From positions 1 through 40,999 of the IMG/VR virus record IMGVR_UViG_3300046477_000152: a DNA stretch of 40,999 nucleotides; one strand, given 5' to 3'. Of the stretch, positions 8,801 to 16,478 are shown one piece after another (within the stretch, counting starts at the first letter, position 1; every line of letters starts with the position of its first letter). Source of the stretch: a virus. The notes under the pieces are model-generated. The model searched no databases. It was not told the origin of the DNA and saw only the letters and a program-made list of their open reading frames with translations. The translations under genes were made by a program, and so were the position numbers.

Positions 8801-10597
8801 CGTTCCTCCCGATGCGACGACCAGCGTCGACGACAGGCCGGCCGCGGTCCCGGAAGTGTTCGCCGCGATCGACGCGGGAAGGTCGCCCGACACGATCGTT
8901 CCCCAGGCCGGCGCCGCGGACACGGCGCCGTTTCCCGTCTGCACCTGGAAGTTTTTCGTCGTCGTGATGTTGCCGGCCAGGCGCGTATTCGTGCCGGCGC
9001 CGTTCGCATAAATGGTGTCGCCCAGCGTCGTCGTCGGCGCCAGGGCGTTGAACGCGGCGGCGGCCGTCGTCTGGCCGGTTCCGCCCGACCCGACGACCAG
9101 CGTCGCGGAAAGGCCGGCGGCCGTGCCGGAAGTGTTCGCGCCGTTATTCGGAATGTCGCCCGACACCAGCGCGGTCCAGACGGGCGGCGTCGCCAGGCCG
9201 GCCGATCCGGTCGAGCTAAGAAACTGTTTCGTCGCGCCGGCGTTTCCGGCCAGGCGCGCGGCGATCGGACCGGCGCCTTCGAAAATCAGGTCGCCGACCG
9301 TGTTCATCGGGGACAGCGTATTGAAGCCGGCGTTCGCCGAAGCGGCGCCGGTCCCGCCGTTCGCGACGTTCAGAACGCCCTGAAGCGTCAGCGTCCCGGC
9401 GCCGACGATCGGCGAACCGCTGAACGACATGCCGGTTCCGCCGCCCGACGCGGCGACGGACGTCACGGTCCCGACCGCGGACGCGGCGTCCCATTGCGAG
9501 CCGGTCCAGGACAGCACCTGGTTCGCCGATGGCGCCGTGTTCCCGACCGGCCGGCCACGAAGGCCCGTTACCGTCATGGCGTTTGCGACGTTCGAAATGT
9601 CGCCCGTGAAGCTGCCAGAAATGGCCGTCGCGGTCGCGGCATTCCCGGTCAGGGCGCCCGTGATCGTCCCAATGACGAAGTTCCCCGACCCGTCGCGCCG
9701 GACGATGGTCGACGGCGTGTTCGCCGCCGTCGCGGCGTTCGCCAGGACGGCCCCAGCTGCGACCGTCGCGGCCGTCTGCGCCCCGACCGTGGCGACGGAC
9801 GGCGAAGGGTACGTCCCGGACAGGTCGCCCCCTGCGGCGCCCAGGTTCGCGGCCGCGACGCCGCCCGCGAGGGTCGGCGAAGGATAGGTCCCGGTCAGGG
9901 CGCCGCCGGCCGCGCCCAGGTTCGTCGCCGCGGCGCCGGCGCCCAGCTGCGTCGCGGTCACGCCGGCCGCCGCGATCCCGACGATCGGGACGGACGCGGT
10001 CCCGCCGACGGTGATCCCGGTCCCGGCCGTGATCGACGTCACGCCGCCGCCGATCACGTTCTGACAGGTGAAAGACGTCGTCCCGGCGTTGTAGACGCGC
10101 GCCTGGCCGTTCGTGCAGGCGCCGGCGGCGAGGATCTGACCGCGAAGACCGACGACCGTCGGGTTCGGCGAGGAGCCGGTAAGGTCGCCGCCCATGCTGG
10201 GACCCGTCGTCGACAGGATCGTCGCCGGCGTCAGCGTGCCGCGGTTGAAAAGCGTAAGCGCCGCGAAGGTCGCGGGACATTGCGCGCCCGTCGGAATGAC
10301 GGTGTCTTTCGCGATCCCGACGGCCGGAATGTCGACCTGGGCGTTCAGGCCCTGGACGAGCGTCAGCGACCAGTTCCCCGACGCGTCGGTGACGGTCGTC
10401 AGGTCCTGCGTCGCGAGCGCGGCGCCCGTGGTCGCCAGGACGGGCGAAATGACGCGGAAGCGGACTTGCGTCCCGACGATCGGCTGCGATCCGCCGTTCA
10501 GGACCTGGCCGGACACGACGCAGACGGGCGGCGACTGCGCGAACGCCGGCGCGGCGAAGGCGAGCGCAGCGAACAGCCAGGTCGAAAAACGCTTCAT
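5831..10597 (-). CDS. Giant repetitive tail-fibre-like protein with Sec signal peptide
   Basis: The frame extends to 11818, but the ATG at 10597 overlaps the upstream stop (ATGA), follows GGGGGAAACG and gives a clean signal peptide, so I start it there (1588 aa). Residues 1-20 are a Sec signal ending APAFA before Q21. An Ig-like carboxypeptidase-regulatory-type domain follows (about 25-100, ASGNWSLTLVQG). Residues about 140-400 are GVTSITAGTGI-like and TYPSPT repeats. About 430-870 hold several roughly 85-aa units built on GGTGxTTAxxAFNALxPxTTLGDxIY and TRLAGN. The C-terminal third has LGIGTTAPDS repeats, including a tandem duplication of about 140 residues, and a final beta-sandwich. Such units occur in phage fibres and large surface proteins. 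I see no S74 intramolecular chaperone motif. A signal peptide on a phage fibre is unexpected. Confidence 0.75.
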   Translation of the reverse strand: MKRFSTWLFAALAFAAPAFAQSPPVCVVSGQVLNGGSQPIVGTQVRFRVISPVLATTGAALATQDLTTVTDASGNWSLTLVQGLNAQVDIPAVGIAKDTVIPTGAQCPATFAALTLFNRGTLTPATILSTTGPSMGGDLTGSSPNPTVVGLRGQILAAGACTNGQARVYNAGTTSFTCQNVIGGGVTSITAGTGITVGGTASVPIVGIAAAGVTATQLGAGAAATNLGAAGGALTGTYPSPTLAGGVAAANLGAAGGDLSGTYPSPSVATVGAQTAATVAAGAVLANAATAANTPSTIVRRDGSGNFVIGTITGALTGNAATATAISGSFTGDISNVANAMTVTGLRGRPVGNTAPSANQVLSWTGSQWDAASAVGTVTSVAASGGGTGMSFSGSPIVGAGTLTLQGVLNVANGGTGAASANAGFNTLSPMNTVGDLIFEGAGPIAARLAGNAGATKQFLSSTGSAGLATPPVWTALVSGDIPNNGANTSGTAAGLSATLVVGSGGTGQTTAAAAFNALAPTTTLGDTIYANGAGTNTRLAGNITTTKNFQVQTGNGAVSAAPAWGTIVSGDLPASIAANTSGTAAGLSSTLVVASGGTGATTLTGVLHGNGVGAVTGAPASLTADVSGILPIANGGTAQATATAAFNGLMPLTTLGDTLYASGANTAARLAGNTAATKQFYSETGNGVTSAAPAWGLLVAGDIPNLPASILTSGTVATAQLPSLAGDVTGTIVANTVGKIQGNTVLSGTPTNLQVLQWITANSRWEPTTLPGGGVTSVNGSGGSTGLTLTGGGTGAVTLTLGGTLAIANGGTNATTANGAFNALSPMTTLGDVIFGGAAGVGTRLAGNTTTTPTFLRSTGAAGLATAPTFSQVNAGTDLAGVLPTANGGTNASSWTTGSVPYLSNATTFAQDNGNFFWDGTNHRLGLGTAAPTAKLHVHDTAATTAVILEGNSGTGRILDMTGADRTWSWVQGGSLSCATCFGLRDGFVNTVRFLFDGSGNFGLGSLAPDSPLTVSSNVSALRAPSASTMVHLVQQDANGARIGLDSYGATAGAIEFRQAAGTNATPTGVTTGAALGAYGAKGYGATGYAAALRGQLLISSDEAGNWTDTVQGTRLGFFTTPAGGIATAETMRLTGAGLLGIGTTAPDSLLTMSSNVSIPRAPTAATLLHLIGTDSVGARIGIDAYGSVAALEFRQAGGSNAIPTATATNTTLGNVGAKGYGATGYSSAVRAQQLFASDEAGSWTDAAQGTRITWATTLDGSTTLAEGMRLDNAGHLGIGTTAPEVTLDQAGGHQFRGGTSPGVSSSNNARLYYDLAAQQLKISQNGGAYINLLGAGAVSGSGTTDQITLWSGGTSVTGNALFVRTSGSGFVGINTGSPGQFLDVNGTARLEPVASTASSNGDTWTDSTQKSLMSFQAGATQAEVGTLFTQTNTVTYSNSAAELTIMGTGVGTKTLPANFWVPGKTVKLEVWGYIPTSTAGTPVYTWKVKFGTVTIPAGATIGDQPGAGNPWKLEFLMTCRTTGAGGTVFGQGKLEIGNVGSRYFPMIAVGAIDTTITGLIDVTIQAGSAVATDSVASTNAAIRVLN

Positions 10598-12210
10598 CGT
10601 TTCCCCCATTTCCCATACTTGAGCATCCCGAGCGGAAGCGGGATTCCCGGACCGACCGGACGCCGCCGCGGCGCTTCGATCGGACGCGTCGTCGGCGGCG
10701 GGACCGGCTGCGGCTGCGCCGCGGCGTATTCGATCCAGGCCGCTTCGGCGGTCGTGTCGTGAACGCCCAGGCGAAGGACGCCGCGGGCGTTCGGCGAATA
10801 AGAATTTCTGACGATCAGCGCGGCCGGCGGAAACGTCGGCGGCGGGACGACCGGAAGCGCCGAGAAAATCCAGGCCGGTTCGGGCGCCGTGTCGTGAAGG
10901 CCCGGACGAAGGACGGCGCGGTCGGCCGATCGGTAAGCGTTCCGGATCGCGTCCGGGACGAACGGCGGAAGGACGATGATCTGCGTCGCATAAATCCAAC
11001 CGAATTCGGGCGACGTCTGGCGGACGTCCAGGACCGCGCGCGTCGCCGGGAGATAGCTGCGGACTAGGTCCTGGCCGGGCGGGTACGTCGCCAGTTTCGC
11101 CTGAAGCCAGCCGAAGGCCGGCGCCGTCAGGTGAAGGCCGGTCAGTTTCGCCGGCGCCCACGGCTGCGGCGCCAGAATCTGTTCCGTTTCGGGTCCGACC
11201 GTCAGCGACGGATCCCACGGCGGGACGCCTGTTCCGCCTGTCCCGCCCGGAGTCGTGCGCCCGACGCCGCCGACGACGATCCGCGACGGCCGGTAGGAAG
11301 CGATCGTCGCCTGCGAAACGACCGGGACCGCCAGGGCCGGATTGAAGGTCGGTGCTACGGCGCCGGCGTAAATCCAGGCGAGCGAAGGCGCCGTGTCGTG
11401 GATCCCGTTCCGAAGGACCGCGCGGGCCGGCGGGACGTAACAGTTCCAGGCCGCGTCCTCGATCCCAATGTCGTCGAACAGAACGTCCGGCGCCTGAAGC
11501 CAGGAAAACGCCGGCGCGGTGTCGTGCGTTCCGAGTCTGAATCCCGGCCGCGCGTCCGGCACGCGGTCCGGCGGGAAGCCCTGGAAAAACCGCGGGTCGA
11601 ACGACGTCGCCGCGGACGAAATCCAGTCGGTGTTCGGCGTCGTGTCGTCGAACAGCGCGCGGTAAACCGGATCGGCCGGGACCGCGAAGGAATTGTTCCG
11701 CCTGGCGTCCCTGGATGCGACGCCGTTCGGCGCGTTGAATAGCGCGTCCGGGACCTGAAGCCAGGTGAAGGCCGGCGCGGTGTCGTGCGTTCCGAGTCGA
11801 AGGCGCGCGCCGGGCCACGGCTGCGGCGCGTTCCGCGCTTCGGCGAAGGTCCCGACGGACAGCGAAGGATCCCAGGCGCCCGTGCCGCCGCCGTCCATCG
11901 CCGTGACGCGGCCGACGCCGGCCATGAAGACGCGCGACGGGCGATAGGTCGACGTCGTCGCCTGCGCGACGGCCGGGACGACCAGCGCGGGATTGAACGG
12001 CTGGACCTGAAGCCAGCCCTGGTCCGGCGCCGTGACGCGTCGGACGTCCAGGGCCGCCCGGGCGGGCGGCGCATACGAACAGTTCAGCGTCGCCGCGAGG
12101 AACGCGACGGCCAGCGGCGCTTCGAATAGCGCCGAACCGAGCGCGGATTTGAACCAGCCGCCCACGGGCGGCGGCCGGTCAAATCGCGGACTGACGATGA
12201 AGTCCGACAT
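10594..12210 (-). CDS. Repeat protein of unrecognised family (about ten HDTAP/W repeats)
   Basis: This 538-aa protein is built almost wholly from about ten degenerate units of 35-50 residues. The core is [S/A/C]Y-x-P-x-x-RAVLR-x-G-x-HDTAP-x-x-x-W-[I/L], then a Pro-rich tail often ending FNPAL. The clearest copies carry LGTHDTAPAFTWLQ, LGTHDTAPAFSWLQ, NGIHDTAPSLAWIY, PGLHDTAPEPAWIF and LGVHDTTAEAAWIE. Two copies have an added YRPSR...GVGR segment, which suggests an older block duplication. A Pro-rich basic tail follows. An N-terminal hydrophobic stretch lies near residues 29-45. It lies between surface-protein genes and the giant fibre, so a virion-surface, fibre-connecting or adhesion role is plausible. 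I do not recognise the family. Confidence 0.7.
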   Translation of the reverse strand: MSDFIVSPRFDRPPPVGGWFKSALGSALFEAPLAVAFLAATLNCSYAPPARAALDVRRVTAPDQGWLQVQPFNPALVVPAVAQATTSTYRPSRVFMAGVGRVTAMDGGGTGAWDPSLSVGTFAEARNAPQPWPGARLRLGTHDTAPAFTWLQVPDALFNAPNGVASRDARRNNSFAVPADPVYRALFDDTTPNTDWISSAATSFDPRFFQGFPPDRVPDARPGFRLGTHDTAPAFSWLQAPDVLFDDIGIEDAAWNCYVPPARAVLRNGIHDTAPSLAWIYAGAVAPTFNPALAVPVVSQATIASYRPSRIVVGGVGRTTPGGTGGTGVPPWDPSLTVGPETEQILAPQPWAPAKLTGLHLTAPAFGWLQAKLATYPPGQDLVRSYLPATRAVLDVRQTSPEFGWIYATQIIVLPPFVPDAIRNAYRSADRAVLRPGLHDTAPEPAWIFSALPVVPPPTFPPAALIVRNSYSPNARGVLRLGVHDTTAEAAWIEYAAAQPQPVPPPTTRPIEAPRRRPVGPGIPLPLGMLKYGKWGKR

Positions 12211-12221
12211 GGATCAGGTTT

Positions 12222-12689
12222 CTAGGTTTCCCACCAGGCGATCATCGCGTCGATCGCGCCGACCGCAGACGACAGGACGCGGAGTCCGCCGTGCATCTGC
12301 GTCTGTTCGAACGTGTCCGCGAGCCCTTCGCCCTGCGGAACCGCCCAGCGCATTCCGCCGCGCTGGTTGAAGCTGAACTGCACGGGGAAGACCGTCCCGT
12401 ACGTCGTCGGTTCCGCGGAGTACGCGACGCCCATCGTCGAACTTGCCGCCGGCGACCGCTGCGAAAAGCGCTCCGGCGTCGGCGAGGATCCGGGCGTGCC
12501 GGCCGTCGTCGCCGTCAGGAACGCGAAAGACGCCTGGTGCTGAATGTCGGCTGCGGCGACGGAGCCGGCGCCGTACATCCCCAGTTCGACGATTTCCCAG
12601 GGAAATTTCGTGATCGACGTCAGCTTAATAGCTGTCTTCTGCGCCGTCGTCGTCGCGAATGCGAGAGTATGACCGCCGTATTTCGCCAT
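12222..12689 (-). CDS. Hypothetical virion-associated protein
   Basis: This 155-aa protein has no signal peptide, membrane helix or enzyme motif. It begins MAKYGGHTLAFATTT and contains beta-prone stretches (TKFPWEIVELGMYG, TVFPVQFSFNQRGGMRW), ending with a short hydrophobic helix (AIDAMIAWW). It has a good ribosome site (AGGAGCAAATAAATC) and is part of the fibre cassette, next to a zinc-ribbon protein upstream and the repeat protein downstream. A beta-sandwich structural component of the adsorption apparatus is an inference from context only. Confidence 0.5.
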   Translation of the reverse strand: MAKYGGHTLAFATTTAQKTAIKLTSITKFPWEIVELGMYGAGSVAAADIQHQASFAFLTATTAGTPGSSPTPERFSQRSPAASSTMGVAYSAEPTTYGTVFPVQFSFNQRGGMRWAVPQGEGLADTFEQTQMHGGLRVLSSAVGAIDAMIAWWET

Positions 12690-12692
12690 GAT

Positions 12693-12995
12693 TTATTTGC
12701 TCCTGTCCTTCCCGGTTTCGTTGATCCATTCGTGAGCTACGTTCGGAAGTGTCCCCTGATTCTTTTCGTAAATCCCGCGCATTAATACTTTTCCGCAGCG
12801 CCGACAGATTCGCTTGTAGAGATAAAGCCCTCCCTTCGACACGGCGAGCGTCTGAACGTCGACGACCTGGTCGCACGGCGCGCACCATTCCTGTCCGTAG
12901 TTCGTCCAGGGAAGGCCCGGCGTCGGGACGACTTCGAACGGCGTGACGTCCAGTCGCTGAAAACGTCGCTTCCGGTCCATGATTTCGACAGGCAT
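12693..12995 (-). CDS. Small zinc-ribbon protein
   Basis: This 100-aa basic protein has two CxxC knuckles, CAPCDQ near residue 40 and CRRCGK near residue 65, separated by a strand-rich stretch (GGLYLYKRI). This is the layout of a zinc ribbon. Its N-terminus is rich in Arg and Lys (MDRKRRFQR). A GGACCTGAAAA site precedes the ATG. Small zinc-ribbon proteins in structural cassettes are usually uncharacterised. It could bind nucleic acid or be a small structural module. No specific function can be assigned. Confidence 0.55.
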   Translation of the reverse strand: MPVEIMDRKRRFQRLDVTPFEVVPTPGLPWTNYGQEWCAPCDQVVDVQTLAVSKGGLYLYKRICRRCGKVLMRGIYEKNQGTLPNVAHEWINETGKDRSK

Positions 12996-12998
12996 TTT

Positions 12999-13739
12999 TC
13001 AGGTCCTTAGGTGGTTTACGCCGACGATTCCGCCGGACGCGGTCGCGGAACCGATCGCCGGGTACTGCTGCGCGGGCGTCGTGCCGCTGGCGACCTTGAA
13101 TGTCGCCAGACACGCGACGTAACTGAACGCGGACGACAGCGACCAGTCGGCGGCGGTCGCGGCGGCCGTCGTCTGGACCGCCGATTCCATCGCCGCGGAA
13201 TTCGAAAACGAATCGCTTTGTGATTCCCGGACCGTGAACGAAAGATTCGATCCGGCGGAAATCGTCACGGTGTCGTTCGTGACGTAAAGGCCGGACAGGA
13301 ACAGTTCGCCGTCGGCGGCCGGCAGGCCAGGCGCGCCGGTCGTCGGCGTCGTCGTCGCCGTGGTCGTCGCGTTCGACGACGACTGGTCGAGCGGCGACGC
13401 CAGCTGGCCGGTCCATTCCTGGATGACGATGGATCGGTTCGACGCCGACACGCTGAACGTCACGGTGACGGTCGGCGTCCCGGCGGCCGACCCGTCGAAG
13501 TAATACATCGTCCCCAGGACGCCGAGCGTCGCGGCGCTTCGCGGACATGCGACGGACCAGGCGTTCGCGCCGTTCACGCTGTCGCCCATCGCGGTCGGGT
13601 TGTTGTTGTCGTCCGACGTCACGAAGGCGACCAGGAGACTCCCGGGCGTTACGGCGCCCGGAAACGTCGCGGCGATCGTCGTCGACGAGACGTTCGCGGC
13701 CGGCGTCGTGATCGCGCCCTGTTTGAAAGTCCAGCCCAT
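12999..13739 (-). CDS. Beta-sandwich virion-surface protein
   Basis: This 246-aa protein has the sequence style of an Ig/lectin-like beta-sandwich: SSTTIAATFPGAVTPGSLLVAFV near the N-terminus, then SNRSIVIQEWTG, GELFLSGLYV and a final SYVACLATFKV strand. Comparable domains occur in phage tail and bacterial adhesion proteins. It lies between the tailspike and the zinc-ribbon gene and starts 3 bases after the tailspike stop. Carbohydrate binding is possible but no binding residues can be named. It lacks a signal peptide, unlike the giant fibre. Confidence 0.55.
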   Translation of the reverse strand: MGWTFKQGAITTPAANVSSTTIAATFPGAVTPGSLLVAFVTSDDNNNPTAMGDSVNGANAWSVACPRSAATLGVLGTMYYFDGSAAGTPTVTVTFSVSASNRSIVIQEWTGQLASPLDQSSSNATTTATTTPTTGAPGLPAADGELFLSGLYVTNDTVTISAGSNLSFTVRESQSDSFSNSAAMESAVQTTAAATAADWSLSSAFSYVACLATFKVASGTTPAQQYPAIGSATASGGIVGVNHLRT

Positions 13740-13742
13740 CGC

Positions 13743-15278
13743 TTAAGCCTTTGCTACGACATAGACGTTGAATTCCGGTCCGGTTTCGGCCGGCGCCGAC
13801 AGGCCGACGGGCGCGGCGATCGTCAGGCCCGACGCGTTCACGGTGACGGGCGCGCCCGTGTAGGTTCCCTTCGCCAGCGGCGTCCCGAAATAGTTCCAGG
13901 CGTTCCGAATGACGTACGGATCGCCAGGGCGCAGGGTCGTCGACAGGTCAAGGTCGACCGTCGCCGACTGGTCCCAGTTGAAGACGGCGATATGCGCGCG
14001 GCCCGTCTCGACCGGGACGGGCGTCACGACGAACACCTTCCCGCTGACCGGCTTCCAGGAAAGGAACGTCCCGCTGGCCGGATTCGGCGCGCTCGAGGGA
14101 CCGACCCAGGTATTCCCGAAGGTCGTAAGGTTCGTGAATGCCGGCTTCACGATGCACGCGGCCGACTGCGACGCGGCGTAATTGTTCGTCAGCGTGAAGC
14201 CGTCGGTCGTCCCGCCGGCATACCCGACGGACACGCCGTCGCCGACCGCGCTGTTCGAATAGATCGCCGAATTTTTCAGCGTCGACGCCGTCAGCGGGCC
14301 AGGATCCAGGCCCATCAGTAGCGACAGCTGCGCGCCGAAGCTGGAAATCATTCCGGCCTGCGCGCTGATAAAGCCGTCCAGCGTCACGTTCCCCAGGACG
14401 GATCCGCCCGTGAACACCTGGGCGCCCAGGTCGAACGCCGCGAGCGAAATGCAGGCGATCAGGTTCGCCGCGCTGGTTAGGGGATTGTCGTTGTGAATGT
14501 AGAAATTGTGACCGTGGCCGCGGTCCGACGCGTCCCAGCCGTTGTAGTACGAAATGCAGCCGATGAAGCTGAAGTTATCCGCGACGATGTTCGCGGTCGT
14601 TCCGCCGTCGGCGCAGTCGTGCAGCCAGCAGATGATCGCCTGGTTCCCGGTCCCCTGAATGTCGATGCTTCCCGCGATGCGCCCGAAGGGATTTGATCCG
14701 GCCTGCGGGTTCACGCGGTTCGCATAGCGCGAGACGGACACGGTCGTTTCGATGTACCACGCCTGCGTCCAGGTCCCTTGCAGCGAAAGGCATTGTCCCG
14801 ATTCGGTGTAGATCGTCGCGCCGGCCGTGTGACCGGCCGCCGTCGTTCCGTTCCAGCCGCGGTCGACGCCGACGTAATTCCCGGCCGAATACGAATGGAG
14901 CCGGATCGCTTCGGAGTCGACGTCGATCACGGTCCCGTCAGGGACGTTCAGCTGCGGCATCGGGATCGACGTCACGGCGCTGTTTATCGTTCCGCCCAGC
15001 GTCGTCGTGACGTAGCCGTCGATCGTGACGCGTTCGCCCGGATACGCCTTGACGCGGATCGGCTGCGTCTGCGTTCCGTTCGTCAGGGCGACATACAGGC
15101 CGTTATACGTCCCGCCGCGGACCCATAGCGACGACCCGGGCGTGATTTGTCCGGACGATCCGCCGTTCAGCGCCGTCTGAAGGTCCCACGGGGAATTGAC
15201 CGAACCGCTGTTCCCGGGAAGTCCGGTCGGCGATGCGAAAAATCCCTGCGGAGCCTTCGGCGACCGAAGCGAAATCAT
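13743..15278 (-). CDS. Tailspike, right-handed beta-helix (pectate-lyase-like) protein
   Basis: This 511-aa protein opens with the features of pectate-lyase or glycosyl-hydrolase beta-helix proteins: WDLQTALNGGSSGQITPG, SLWVRGGTYNGLYV and IRVKAYPGERVTIDG (residues about 30-90). Repeated short strands with Asn ladders follow (IVADNFSFIGCISYYNGWD, NLIACISLAAFDLG, STLKNSAIYSNSAVGDGV, GFTLTNNYA) across about 160-380. A C-terminal beta-sandwich is seen at about 400-511. It probably binds or degrades host surface polysaccharide at the tail. Candidate acidic and aromatic residues are present, but a catalytic set cannot be fixed from sequence alone. Its ATG overlaps the stop of the upstream gene (ATGA). 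Confidence 0.78.
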   Translation of the reverse strand: MISLRSPKAPQGFFASPTGLPGNSGSVNSPWDLQTALNGGSSGQITPGSSLWVRGGTYNGLYVALTNGTQTQPIRVKAYPGERVTIDGYVTTTLGGTINSAVTSIPMPQLNVPDGTVIDVDSEAIRLHSYSAGNYVGVDRGWNGTTAAGHTAGATIYTESGQCLSLQGTWTQAWYIETTVSVSRYANRVNPQAGSNPFGRIAGSIDIQGTGNQAIICWLHDCADGGTTANIVADNFSFIGCISYYNGWDASDRGHGHNFYIHNDNPLTSAANLIACISLAAFDLGAQVFTGGSVLGNVTLDGFISAQAGMISSFGAQLSLLMGLDPGPLTASTLKNSAIYSNSAVGDGVSVGYAGGTTDGFTLTNNYAASQSAACIVKPAFTNLTTFGNTWVGPSSAPNPASGTFLSWKPVSGKVFVVTPVPVETGRAHIAVFNWDQSATVDLDLSTTLRPGDPYVIRNAWNYFGTPLAKGTYTGAPVTVNASGLTIAAPVGLSAPAETGPEFNVYVVAKA

Positions 15279-15637
15279 CGCCGACGCGTTTCCGATAGAA
15301 CGCCTTCCAGCCGCGCCAGCCGCTGGTTCGTGTCGTTCATCGTCTTCGTCGCTTCGGCAAGGTCGCGCCGTAGGGTTTCCAGCTGAAGGTGTACCCGATC
15401 GCCGTCCTGAACAGCCGCGGCGATCGCTCCTTCGTGCGCCCTGGCGTCGATGTTATGAACGCGGATCCGCTGGTCGATGTAGGAATCCGCGACGAATTTC
15501 AGCCCCAGGGTTTGAATCAGCGTCACGACCGCGAGCAGAAGGCCGACGATCGCGGCCAGCTGCTTCACGCTGACGACGCGCGCGAGCGGACGGGCGAGCG
15601 CCCCCGTGTCGTCGGCCCGGCGATGCTCGCCGCTCAC
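15275..15637 (-). CDS. Membrane-anchored coiled-coil protein (candidate inner spanin)
   Basis: I start it at the GTG at 15637, which overlaps the upstream stop (GTGA); it encodes 120 aa. One hydrophobic helix (LAAIVGLLLAVVTLIQTLGL, about residues 27-46) follows a short basic N-terminus. A long helical, charged stretch with heptad-like hydrophobics follows (RVHLQLETLRRDLAEATKTM and QRLARLEGVL). Type II anchor plus periplasmic coiled coil is the topology of Rz-like i-spanins, and a lipobox-like protein is encoded about 1.2 kb upstream. A non-spanin structural membrane protein is equally possible. Confidence 0.5.
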   Translation of the reverse strand: MSGEHRRADDTGALARPLARVVSVKQLAAIVGLLLAVVTLIQTLGLKFVADSYIDQRIRVHNIDARAHEGAIAAAVQDGDRVHLQLETLRRDLAEATKTMNDTNQRLARLEGVLSETRRR

Positions 15638-15984
15638 GGCGCCGCCGACTTTTTCGCGATGTTCGCGACTTCCTGGACGGCGACGGCGTCCCGCTTCACG
15701 GCGTCGGCGACGGCCTGCGGCGAGACGGTGTCGGTCGAGTCTGGCGCCTGAAGTTTTATGCCGACCTTGTCGGCCGACCATAGCGTCAGGCGCCAGAAGT
15801 TTCCGGCGATCGGATCCGTGATCGCGACCAGGAAACGCGCCGCCTTCGGGCGCGTCGTGAAGTCGCGCCAGGTCACGCGGACCGCGTTGTTAACGAGGAT
15901 TACCGCGACGAACGACCAGCAGAACACGGGATGCAGGACGAAAAAGGTCTGAACGTCCTGCCAGACGGCCGCCGCGGTTTCCAT
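15634..15984 (-). CDS. Small membrane protein (possible holin or antiholin)
   Basis: This 116-aa protein has one clear hydrophobic segment near residues 17-36 (HPVFCWSFVAVILVNNAV) and a weaker one near 60-75 (GNFWRLTLWSADKVGIKL). An amphipathic, Ala/Val/Lys-rich C-terminal helix follows. It lies between a two-helix mini-protein and the coiled-coil membrane protein, all tightly packed or overlapping, which suggests one functional group. A lysis role is inferred from this context alone. Confidence 0.45.
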   Translation of the reverse strand: METAAAVWQDVQTFFVLHPVFCWSFVAVILVNNAVRVTWRDFTTRPKAARFLVAITDPIAGNFWRLTLWSADKVGIKLQAPDSTDTVSPQAVADAVKRDAVAVQEVANIAKKSAAP

Positions 15985-15988
15985 CGTG

Positions 15989-16153
15989 TCAGCTTCCTTT
16001 CAGCTTCCCGATCAGCCATTCCAGGACGAGGATCAGGACGTACAGCGCGAAGCCCAGGCCGCCGTACGCGCCGAGCGTGACCGCCCAGGCCGGCCCGTGA
16101 AAGACGGCGAGGATCAGGACGGCCAGGACGAAGGCGACCAGCGCTTCGATCAT
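15989..16153 (-). CDS. 54-aa two-helix membrane protein (holin candidate)
   Basis: This short gene begins with an ATG at 16153 that overlaps the upstream stop (ATGA). It encodes 54 aa with two hydrophobic segments, about residues 4-18 (ALVAFVLAVLILAVF) and 28-46 (AYGGLGFALYVLILVLEW), and a Lys-rich C-terminus (GKLKGS). Two helices, very small size and a charged tail fit class II holins, which form the membrane lesions that trigger lysis. No family-specific motif is visible. Confidence 0.5.
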   Translation of the reverse strand: MIEALVAFVLAVLILAVFHGPAWAVTLGAYGGLGFALYVLILVLEWLIGKLKGS

Positions 16154-16461
16154 GGCGCGGGCGGCGTATCGGCCGCGACGGCGTCGGTGATTTCCTTCAG
16201 GGTCACGTCGGCTTCGTCGGACATTCCCTGGACCGTCGCCGTGTCCGCCGGCGACAGCGATCCGCCGGCGACCAGGTCGTCCAGCTGTTTCTTCAGCGAG
16301 TTCGTCAGCGTGACCAGGCCCTCGACGGCCGTCTTCAGGGTGTCGACCTTCGCTTTCAGATTGTCGATCTGTACGCTCATGGTTCCGATTCCTTTCAGAA
16401 TTTTTTCGAGTCGGTCGTCCTCGTTATGGAAAAAAACGTGAAGGTCGACGCGCATGTCCAT
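16150..16461 (-). CDS. Coiled-coil protein
   Basis: I start it at the ATG at 16461 (103 aa); a GTG at 16470 is an alternative, and the longer upstream frame overlaps the preceding gene and is unlikely. The first half is a long heptad-rich helix (DDRLEKILKGIG, then VQIDNLKAKVDTLKTAVEGL). The rest is acidic and helical and ends AADTPPAP. Similar small coiled-coil proteins are common beside phage fibre genes, but no function is known to me. The stop overlaps the next start. Confidence 0.55.
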   Translation of the reverse strand: MDMRVDLHVFFHNEDDRLEKILKGIGTMSVQIDNLKAKVDTLKTAVEGLVTLTNSLKKQLDDLVAGGSLSPADTATVQGMSDEADVTLKEITDAVAADTPPAP

Positions 16462-16478
16462 CGGCTTCACGGGATTTT

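Noticed and set aside
8324-10762. Long plus-strand frame (812 codons) opposite the giant fibre
   Set aside because: It is an Arg/Gly/Asp-rich antisense shadow of a well-supported minus-strand gene, with no domain-like features. High G+C makes such open frames common here. The same reasoning removes the long plus frames opposite the capsid, protease and portal genes (1239-3065, 3216-5210, 18228-20027).
10598-11818. N-terminal extension of the giant fibre frame to 11818
   Set aside because: The extension is an Arg/Pro/Gly-rich shadow of the repeat protein gene. The ATG at 10597 has the ribosome site, the ATGA overlap and the signal peptide.
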